This document shows positions 14,128 through 20,846 of a DNA stretch of 28,157 bases, piece by piece (position 1 is the stretch's first letter; each line of letters starts with the position of its first letter). Position numbers and translations under genes: made by a program. The stretch covers positions 1-28,157 of the forward strand of contig CANQRX010000006.1 of the NCBI GenBank assembly GCA_947626425.1, read 5' to 3'. The notes below the pieces were generated by a model, which was not told where the DNA came from, did no database searches, and worked only from the letters and a program-made list of their open reading frames with translations. The stretch is from an uncultured Bacilli bacterium (lineage in GTDB: Bacteria; Bacillota_I; Bacilli_A; RF39; UBA660).

Positions 14128-15870
14128 ATGAAAATTAGTAAAAAAAATTATAAAGTTTTAAGTTATACAATATTAGTTTTATTAATTACAATGTCTAGTA
14201 CTTACAATACTTCTCATTCTAAATTTATCGAACAAAAAGATTATGCTTTTGTTTACCAAAATCAATTGATGAGTTTACTTCAAAAAGATAAGATAACTAT
14301 GAACCTTGACATGGGAAAATCTGTAAAAACTAAAGCATTTATTAACTTTATTTTACAAAGAAATAAATATGGAATTGGAAAAAATGATAATTATATTTTA
14401 AATACTTCTAATATGGATAAAGATTGTCAATTTTATTATAAGGATACTTTAATTAGTGATAATACAATATCAATATCGGATTCTGATTCTTCAAGTGAGA
14501 TAAAAATGACAGCTGTTTGTCCTGTTAATGAATCAGGTATAGTTTTATCGTTAATTGTTGATGAAAAAGTAAATGATGAAACTGTTTTTAAATACACAAC
14601 GTATGATAACGTAATTTCTAAGAAAACTTATGATGATTATTTTCCAACTGTTGATAATGAGGCTACTACTTTATATGATGTGGTTAATAACTGGTTAGAA
14701 AAAAATTATTATAATACACCAGATGTTCAGAATAATGATTCCAGTGTTTTAATCGGTGAAATTCAAAAGTATCTTGATTCTTATAAAAACGTAAATATTA
14801 TTAATGGCAAACCAGAAAAGGATATAACTAATTTAAAGGGTATTAATGTTCAATATGATAATGTGAATAACTCATTTAAAATTTCTATTGAGGAAAATTT
14901 TATAGGGTATGCAAAAACATATTCATATATTTCTGATAATAAATTAAATAATCCTGATAAAATGTATTTTTATAGTAATGATTTGTCATCAATTAACTCA
15001 TTATTTGATTTTTATTTATCAGAATATGGAGATTATTATTTAGGAGTTTCAAAAGATCAGGTTAATAATGCGATATCTACAGTAAAAAATTATTTAAAAT
15101 TATTAGATGAATTAAAGACTGATGATGCGTATGATATTACTAAAGCAAAAAATGTTTCAGGATTGAAATGGATTTCTTCCTTAGAAAAAAATTTAAAAAT
15201 TTTAAGTGTAAAAGATTTATATAGTTTTGCTAAAAATTATGGAAATTATCCAATAAAAATTTCAACAAATAAAATTAATTATGATATGTACCAAGAATAT
15301 TTAGATAGCATTAGCGTTTTTTCAAAATCCAATATTGTTTCAGAAAGTTTAATACGTCTTTTGAGTAGTGGTGTAGATGAAGTTGATTTAATTGATGCTA
15401 GTATTGTTAAAAACAATGTGGACATTGTTTCTAAATCTAAGTTTAACGATTATTTTATAATTTATGATGAAGATTCTAATTATAATAATTATGTTATTGC
15501 TAATGTTTATTCTTCTTCTGATTTACAAAATAATATATTTAATTTAATTCCAATTGATGTTTCTAAAAGTAGTAAAGGAAGTAATTTAGTAATTAAAGAT
15601 ATTAATTTTACTAATAATGGTAATGAATTAGCTGTTGCGTTAAAAATTAATTTAGGAACTATTAGTGATGAATCTGATAAATTGGAAAAAGCAAAACAAG
15701 CTATGGAAATTATAGATAAGTTTTGTGCTTTGTTGGAAAGTAAATTAAAAATATCATCACCTATTAAAAATAGTGATAATACTTATGGTATAAATAAAGA
15801 TTCGCTTGTTGGTGGAGATACTACTAATAGTGATATTAATTTGGATTTTACGGTTATTAAAACTAGCTAG
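14128..15870 (+). CDS. large exported protein of the fibre operon
   Basis: I do not recognise this 580-residue protein beyond its export signal. Residues 5-26 form a hydrophobic signal segment (YKVLSYTILVLLITMSSTYN) followed by SHSKFIEQKDYAFVYQN, which resembles the SipW-type S-K-[YF] region of its two neighbours. Residues about 60-160 are beta-rich with two cysteines (C99, C130). Residues 165-345 look largely helical with many Tyr, Asn and Asp, and the C-terminus (about 440-580) is beta-like. GAGGTGAG precedes ATG 14128, 11 bp after the previous stop. It is the last gene before the operon terminator, which overlaps its stop codon. It is probably an accessory or terminal component. Confidence 0.72.
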   Translation: MKISKKNYKVLSYTILVLLITMSSTYNTSHSKFIEQKDYAFVYQNQLMSLLQKDKITMNLDMGKSVKTKAFINFILQRNKYGIGKNDNYILNTSNMDKDCQFYYKDTLISDNTISISDSDSSSEIKMTAVCPVNESGIVLSLIVDEKVNDETVFKYTTYDNVISKKTYDDYFPTVDNEATTLYDVVNNWLEKNYYNTPDVQNNDSSVLIGEIQKYLDSYKNVNIINGKPEKDITNLKGINVQYDNVNNSFKISIEENFIGYAKTYSYISDNKLNNPDKMYFYSNDLSSINSLFDFYLSEYGDYYLGVSKDQVNNAISTVKNYLKLLDELKTDDAYDITKAKNVSGLKWISSLEKNLKILSVKDLYSFAKNYGNYPIKISTNKINYDMYQEYLDSISVFSKSNIVSESLIRLLSSGVDEVDLIDASIVKNNVDIVSKSKFNDYFIIYDEDSNYNNYVIANVYSSSDLQNNIFNLIPIDVSKSSKGSNLVIKDINFTNNGNELAVALKINLGTISDESDKLEKAKQAMEIIDKFCALLESKLKISSPIKNSDNTYGINKDSLVGGDTTNSDINLDFTVIKTS

Positions 15871-15889
15871 TGTGAAAGCTAGTTTTTTT
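15859..15889 (+). terminator. fibre operon terminator
   Basis: AAAACTAGCT (15859-15868) pairs with AGCTAGTTTT (15877-15886), with the T run continuing to 15889. The left arm includes the last codons and stop of the 14128 gene. Confidence 0.92.
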
Positions 15890-15891
15890 AA

Positions 15892-16314
15892 CTAATAAAG
15901 TTCATTACATTCACCAGATTTTGGCCGATAAAAGCAATGGTTTAAATATCTTCCGGCTAAGGATTGATTGTACCATGTCGCTTGGCAATTGGTATTTTTG
16001 GGGGGAGCATAAAACCATAGGGCATGGGTTGCTGGATAATAGTATTCTCCGTTTAATATTCTTTTGGCTAAATTTTTTTCTAAAGTGGTGGGACTAGCTT
16101 GAAATAAAGAACTATTCACGCCTACAAACTGGTTAGGTTGATAAATGACATCTTCAATTGTATCAATGTTTTTAAAAGTTAAGCAGTTTGCGATGGCGCG
16201 GTTAACGACTACATTGCCAACCATAAGCATTCCTAAATCGCCTTCTGCTAATGCTTCTGCTCTCATAATTCTTGCTAGTAAATCTAATTCTTTTGATGTA
16301 TAACTTATTAACAT
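15892..16314 (-). CDS. SleB/CwlJ-type cell-wall hydrolase
   Basis: A 140-residue protein made up of a single Hydrolase_2 (SleB/CwlJ) catalytic domain, the family of lytic enzymes that cut muramic-acid-containing peptidoglycan. ELDLLARIMRAEA (9-21) contains the likely catalytic E20, followed by VGNVVVNRA and YQPNQFVGVNSS, both typical of the family. There is no signal peptide, no binding domain and three cysteines, which is minimal for this family. ATG 16314 is chosen because AGGTGA lies 5-6 bases upstream; the longer frame begins at a GTG that is part of that ribosome site. How it reaches the wall is unclear. Confidence 0.85.
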   Translation of the reverse strand: MLISYTSKELDLLARIMRAEALAEGDLGMLMVGNVVVNRAIANCLTFKNIDTIEDVIYQPNQFVGVNSSLFQASPTTLEKNLAKRILNGEYYYPATHALWFYAPPKNTNCQATWYNQSLAGRYLNHCFYRPKSGECNELY

Positions 16315-16432
16315 TATAATCACCTAGAATAGTGTATGAGAAAAGGGAAAATATAGTACCGTTAATGCTTAAAAAAAGTTCTTTTCATATTAAAAAAAAT
16401 ATGGTATTCTTTTTTTGAAGTGAGTGTTAATT

Positions 16433-17743
16433 ATGAAAAATATTAAGTGGGTTTTGGGAATTTGTTTCATAATATTTTTTAATGTAATTTTTTATTTAAA
16501 GTTTTATCCAATTAAAGTTGTTTCAATTGATTATACTGTTGAAGATAAAAAAATTTATGCTAAAGTAACGTTTCCTTCAGTTCATTTAAAAGGGCAATGT
16601 TCTTATAAAGATGAGATTCAACCTATAGTTAATAATACTTGTCAATTTGAGGTTTTAAATGAAGAGGGTACTTTTCAAGTTGAAACTTTAGTAAATAAAA
16701 AAGAGTTTATTTTAAATCCTAATCAAAATGAAGTTTTAGATATTTTTTTGGAAGAAGATAAAGCTTATATGGTGGTTGGTGAATCTAAAAAAATAGAGTT
16801 TTCGACAGAAGAAATTGGTAATCCTTCTTTGCCGGTTGTAATTAAAAGTGAAAATGAAGAGGTTTTAAAAGTTGAAGATGATGTGATTAAAGCTTTAAAA
16901 AGTGGGAGTACAAAGGTTGTTATAAATGTTGGTAATGTAACTAAAACAATGGATGTTATTGTGACTGATCTTTTAACAAAACCAATTTTGGCGGTTAAGC
17001 CTTATTTGCCTTGTAATCGTTATAATGATGCGGAAAATAAGTTAATTGATGAATTTTTACAATATCGAATAAATAAAGCTGGTTATCAAACAAGAGGAGC
17101 AGTTGTGGCAACTTTGCGTTTTTTAACTTTAGAGTTTCCTTATCAAATTCATTATTTTTGGGAAAATGGGCGGTTACATAATAATACTGGTGGCCCGGCT
17201 GCTGATGGAGAAGGGCGTTTTTATCATCAAGGGTTGTATTTAAGTGAATCAAAATTTAATGATTTAAATCAAAGTAAAATTAGGTATGGACCAGCTATTT
17301 GGGGTTGTCCTTTAATGAATTGGGAAGATGACCCTACCTATGGGTTTCATGCGGGTGTTAAAGCTCCTAATGGTTTAGATTGTAGTGGTTTTGTAACTTG
17401 GGTTTTATTTAATGCTGGTTTTGATGTTAAAGATGTTGGAGCTGGGGATACGCCAAGTGTTAGCGATGATTTAGGGGATTTAGGAGTTCATCAACCGATA
17501 ACGATGGAACTTTTAAAAAGTAATAAAATAAAACCTGGTGATATTATTGCTGCCGATGGGCATGTGGCTTTAGTTGGTGGTGTTAAAGATGGATATATTT
17601 ATGTGGCTGAATCTTTAAATTATGGTTTAAGAATGAATACCTATAGTTATGAAAAATTATTAAATACTTCTTTTTTGACTTATGTTATAAATATGGATAA
17701 CGTTTATCAAAAAGAAGGAGTATATACTAATTATTGGGAATAA
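16433..17743 (+). CDS. membrane-anchored NlpC/P60 cell-wall peptidase
   Basis: A 436-residue protein with an N-terminal membrane anchor (about 6-23), a beta-rich extracellular region and a BIG2/Ig-like domain at about 105-180 (VVIKSENEEVLKVEDDVI, then ALKSGSTKVVI). The C-terminal NlpC/P60-like papain-fold domain covers about 290-430: NGLDCSGFVTW has catalytic C317 and ADGHVALVGG has H377. Such enzymes cut peptide links in peptidoglycan. ATG 16433 is used; AAGTGAG lies about 8 bases upstream and an in-frame GTG at 16424 overlaps that region. It diverges from the SleB-type gene, and a shared terminator separates it from the next gene. Confidence 0.87.
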   Translation: MKNIKWVLGICFIIFFNVIFYLKFYPIKVVSIDYTVEDKKIYAKVTFPSVHLKGQCSYKDEIQPIVNNTCQFEVLNEEGTFQVETLVNKKEFILNPNQNEVLDIFLEEDKAYMVVGESKKIEFSTEEIGNPSLPVVIKSENEEVLKVEDDVIKALKSGSTKVVINVGNVTKTMDVIVTDLLTKPILAVKPYLPCNRYNDAENKLIDEFLQYRINKAGYQTRGAVVATLRFLTLEFPYQIHYFWENGRLHNNTGGPAADGEGRFYHQGLYLSESKFNDLNQSKIRYGPAIWGCPLMNWEDDPTYGFHAGVKAPNGLDCSGFVTWVLFNAGFDVKDVGAGDTPSVSDDLGDLGVHQPITMELLKSNKIKPGDIIAADGHVALVGGVKDGYIYVAESLNYGLRMNTYSYEKLLNTSFLTYVINMDNVYQKEGVYTNYWE

Positions 17744-17769
17744 AAAAAGGCTTTATTAAGGCCTTTTTT
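17742..17769. terminator. bidirectional terminator
   Basis: AAAAAAAGGC (17742-17751), a short loop and GCCTTTTTT (17761-17769). The stop codon of the minus-strand gene (17768-17770) overlaps the right arm, so both converging genes end on the same hairpin. Confidence 0.92.
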
Positions 17770-18979
17770 AAAAATTGTTATTTTGATTATTTGGATTTTT
17801 AAATTGTTCAAGGTTTTCGATGGAATTTTGACTATTATTTGGTAGTTGGTTTTGGTCTAAAGTTTCCATAGTTTCGTTTATATTGTTTGTGTTTTTTGAT
17901 GGTTGATAAGGATTATTAAATTGGTTTGGTAAATTATAATTGTTAATTTGCTCATTTGTTAATTGTTGATAAGTGTTTTCAATATTTTGGTTTGTTGGTT
18001 GATTTTCGGGAAAGTTGTTATTTGGATTGCTATATTGACTATAGTTTTGAAATTGTTGTTGATAAGCATTGTTTTGATTTAAATTATTAATATTTTCATT
18101 ATTTGTTTGTTGGTTATTGCTTGTTAAATTTTCCTTTTTATTTTTTTGGTTTTTGATAACTAAAAATATTGTTAAAATAATGGCAATAAAACCAATTAAA
18201 CCAATTGTCATAATTATGGATGCTGTTTGGTTATATAAGTCGAATTCAAATTCAATGGTTTGCTTATTTTGATTGTTTAAAGTCCATTTTAAAGTTTTAT
18301 TATTGTTTTCGGTACTTGTGGCATTGTTTTTTGGGGCAGGGTAAGGTAGGTTAATGGTAAAACTTAAATCCATATTATTTGTAAATGCGGAAAAATCAAA
18401 ATCTGGAAAACTGTTTTGTAAAAATTTAAGGTTGTTTTTTTCTGATAAATCATTAGATAAGGTATTATTATTATAATTGCCATTTAAATAATTATAATCA
18501 AAGTAGTTATCATCGTCATCATTAAAAATATTATTGTCATTTTCGTTAAAAAGGTTATTATCTATTTCGCTTTCATCAACATTAATGTTAAATTTTGCTG
18601 TGTATGTATTTTTTAGAAAACTTGTTTTTACTTTAAATATTTTTTGGTCTTCATTTTCATCTAGTAATTTATTAAGATCAAAGCTGACATCATTTGTTGT
18701 ACTTACGGTATCAATATTATCAATCTTTTTTTCTAAGATAAAGCCATTCATATTATTTTCGTTATATTGGCTTACTTTATAACCCATTTTTTCAAACTTT
18801 TCTTTATATTCGTTGCTGTAAAGAGTTTCATTACCTAAAAGGGTTTTATCAATTGCAACAATCATTGAAATATTCATTGATTTATTTTTTTTTATATCCA
18901 TTGAAGTGTTAAATTTTACACAACCAGTTAAAAATAATGATAGACTACACAATATTAAAAATTTCCATTTTGCTTTCAC
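17768..18979 (-). CDS. LppM-like lipoprotein with Asn/Gln-rich tail
   Basis: A predicted lipoprotein of 403 residues. GTG 18979 is chosen as start because AAAGGAAG lies 8 bases upstream and the product then begins with a normal signal peptide: VKAKWKFLILCSLSLFLTGC, with lipobox cysteine C20. The segment KFNTSMDIKKNKSMNISMIV and ID that follows resembles the N-terminal domain of LppM/DUF3153 proteins. A second hydrophobic segment at about 254-276 (IIMTIGLIGFIAIILTIFLV) would span the membrane, leaving a C-terminal Asn/Gln-rich low-complexity tail of about 120 residues inside. Role unknown; the family link is moderate. Confidence 0.75.
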   Translation of the reverse strand: MKAKWKFLILCSLSLFLTGCVKFNTSMDIKKNKSMNISMIVAIDKTLLGNETLYSNEYKEKFEKMGYKVSQYNENNMNGFILEKKIDNIDTVSTTNDVSFDLNKLLDENEDQKIFKVKTSFLKNTYTAKFNINVDESEIDNNLFNENDNNIFNDDDDNYFDYNYLNGNYNNNTLSNDLSEKNNLKFLQNSFPDFDFSAFTNNMDLSFTINLPYPAPKNNATSTENNNKTLKWTLNNQNKQTIEFEFDLYNQTASIIMTIGLIGFIAIILTIFLVIKNQKNKKENLTSNNQQTNNENINNLNQNNAYQQQFQNYSQYSNPNNNFPENQPTNQNIENTYQQLTNEQINNYNLPNQFNNPYQPSKNTNNINETMETLDQNQLPNNSQNSIENLEQFKNPNNQNNNF

Positions 18980-19120
18980 AGTATCAACTTCCTTTTGTTC
19001 ATAAAAATATTTTATCAAATCAGGAAAGTAAAGTCTATATATGAATTTTTTTGGAATCTTGTTTTAAAAAGAAAAAAACGATATTAAATTCGGTATTATA
19101 TAAAACTCGTTAAAAGCAAT

Positions 19121-19183
19121 TGGCAGATGATGATACAAACAGGTTTTGGGGACTCCTATTTTATTTATTTAATAACCAATCTA
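19121..19183 (-). pseudogene. decayed tRNA-Trp copy
   Basis: TGGCAG...ATGA at 19121-19131 and AGGTTTTGGGGACTCCTATT at 19141-19160 match the 3' end and the anticodon arm of the intact tRNA-Trp at 19521-19594 (18 of 20 bases in the latter). About 14 bases of the T-arm region are missing and the acceptor stem no longer pairs. The flank TAAAAGC before it also resembles the flank of the intact gene. Confidence 0.65.
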
Positions 19184-19242
19184 TTATATTTTTATGAATA
19201 ATTCCATTTTTAGATATTCAAACTTATAACATATTTAGGAAG

Positions 19243-19274
19243 TCAATTTTGTCTTGTGTATAAGACAAAATTGA
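19243..19274. repeat. perfect 13-bp inverted repeat
   Basis: TCAATTTTGTCTT (19243-19255), loop GTGTAT, AAGACAAAATTGA (19262-19274). No adjacent gene end explains it as a terminator on the plus strand. Confidence 0.85.
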
Positions 19275-19452
19275 TACTATTTTAATTTTTGTCCTATACC
19301 TATTAAATTTAAAAATTGGCTCTAAACCTAAATATTTTTGGGAATAAGTTAATTGCTTTTAATTAAAAAGTCAACATTAATTAGTGATTTAGAAATTCAA
19401 GAAAGTACAAATATCGTAATGTTAATTTTTATTAATATTGCAAGTCTTTTTA

Positions 19453-19484
19453 AATAAAAAAATATCTAGTAAAGAGCGCTAGAT
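19453..19484 (-). terminator. tRNA-Trp terminator
   Basis: On the minus strand ATCTAG, a 9-nt loop and CTAGAT are followed by ATTTTTTTATTT. It lies 37 bp downstream of the tRNA 3' end. A smaller hairpin, CGCT/AGCG, lies between them. Confidence 0.75.
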
Positions 19485-19520
19485 AATATATGATAAACGC
19501 TATAAAAGCGATTTTTATCT

Positions 19521-19594
19521 TGGCAGGGGATGAGAGAATCGAACTCCCAACTAAAGTTTTGGAGACTCCTATTATACCATTTAACTAATCCCCT
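19521..19594 (-). tRNA. tRNA-Trp (anticodon CCA)
   Basis: Read on the minus strand. The acceptor stem AGGGGAT pairs with ATCCCCT, followed by discriminator G and an encoded CCA. The D arm includes AATGGTA. The anticodon stem is GGAGT/ACTTT with loop CTCCAAA, giving CCA. The T arm is GGGAG-TTCGATT-CTCTC. This 74-nt fold reads only UGG, consistent with TGA as stop throughout the window. A minus-strand -10 box (TATACT, 19615-19620) lies 20 bp upstream. Confidence 0.96.
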
Positions 19595-19766
19595 AAAAAT
19601 AACTTTGCAAAAACAGTATATCATAAAAAATAGAAAAGTGTATAAAAAAGTAACGTTTGGATAGTTTTTTGTCTTAAAAGTTCTAAGTTTGTCAAAAAAA
19701 ACTATGGTCTATTATTTTTTTATAAAATAAGTTATAATATTTAACAAGAAAGCGGAGGTTTTTTAT

Positions 19767-20846
19767 ATGAATTTAGGTGTGAATGGTACCAATATAATTT
19801 ATATATTGTTAACAACATTTTTAAGCACTGTTTTATTTGTTCCTGTTGTTAGGAAAATTGCTTTTCATATTAAATCAATTGATTATCCTGTTAAACACCA
19901 TACCAATAAAGAACCAATGCCAACTTTAGGTGGGTTAGCTATCTTTTTTTCCTTTTTATTAGGATATATTATTTTTGCCCGTAGCAGTGTGGATTTTATT
20001 TCTATTTTAATTGCCTGTTTTATTATGATTTTTACCGGTTTAATTGATGATATTAATCCAATCTCGGCTAAATACCAATTTTTAGGACAGACGATTGCTT
20101 GTTTAGTAATTATTTTGTATGGGCGAATTGTTATTGACCGTTTTACTTTTTTAGGAATTCACTTAGTGTTTGCAAGTCCTTTTAAAGAATTAATTACTTT
20201 ATTTTTTATGCTCGGTATCATTAATGCAATTGATTTATCAGATGGACTTGACGGGCTGTGCAGCGGGATAAGTTGTATCTACTTTTTAACTATCACTTTA
20301 ATTGCTACCTTATTAGGAAATATTGGAGGAATTGATGTTACTATTTCACTGTTAATGATTGGTAGTTTATTAGGCTTTTTGGTTTATAACTTTCCACCCG
20401 CGAAGATTTATTTAGGAGATTCGGGTAGTAACCTTGTTGGTTTGTTAATTGCGACCACGGCAATTTTAGGATTTAAGCTAGCGACGTTTACTTCTTTAAT
20501 TATTCCGTTAGCTATTTTGGCAACTCCAATTATCGATGTTATTTTTTGCATCATAAGGAGAGGTTTACAAAAGAAAAATCCTTTTACATCACCGGATAAG
20601 GATCATTTACATCATCAATTATTAAAAATGAAATTTTCGAAAAGGTCATCGCTTTTAATAATTTACTTAATTAATATTTTATTTTCAGGGGTATCAATCT
20701 TGTACGCAATAGGAAGCATAAACTATGCCATGATCTTATATATATGTTTAATGGTTGTCTTCTTCTACATTGTTTTAAAAACTGATATTCTCTTTCCCAG
20801 AAGAAAGGAAGTTAACAATGAGCAAACTAAAGAAAGTTCCAAATAA
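19767..20846 (+). CDS. tagO: TagO/WecA-type undecaprenyl-phosphate GlcNAc-1-P transferase
   Basis: A polytopic membrane enzyme that starts surface polymer synthesis by moving a sugar-1-phosphate from a UDP-sugar to undecaprenyl phosphate. The 359-residue length and about ten membrane segments fit the MraY/WecA superfamily. Motifs in order are KEPMPTLGGLAIF (48-60), LIDDINPISAKYQFLGQ (92-108), NAIDLSDGLDGL (153-164, aspartates for Mg), FPPAKIYLGDSGS (209-221) and PDKDHLHHQLL (276-286), the last being the WecA/TagO-type HIHH-like segment. GCGGAGG precedes ATG 19767 and TATAAT lies at 19733-19738. It begins a four-gene glycan operon and overlaps the next gene by 29 bp. Confidence 0.93.
   Translation: MNLGVNGTNIIYILLTTFLSTVLFVPVVRKIAFHIKSIDYPVKHHTNKEPMPTLGGLAIFFSFLLGYIIFARSSVDFISILIACFIMIFTGLIDDINPISAKYQFLGQTIACLVIILYGRIVIDRFTFLGIHLVFASPFKELITLFFMLGIINAIDLSDGLDGLCSGISCIYFLTITLIATLLGNIGGIDVTISLLMIGSLLGFLVYNFPPAKIYLGDSGSNLVGLLIATTAILGFKLATFTSLIIPLAILATPIIDVIFCIIRRGLQKKNPFTSPDKDHLHHQLLKMKFSKRSSLLIIYLINILFSGVSILYAIGSINYAMILYICLMVVFFYIVLKTDILFPRRKEVNNEQTKESSK

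Larger units (their letters stand above)
19019..19520. other. non-coding stretch
   Basis: No plausible gene was seen on either strand. It holds a decayed tRNA-Trp copy, a perfect 13-bp inverted repeat and the minus-strand terminator of tRNA-Trp. The remainder, 19275-19450, is AT-rich with nothing recognised. Confidence 0.6.
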
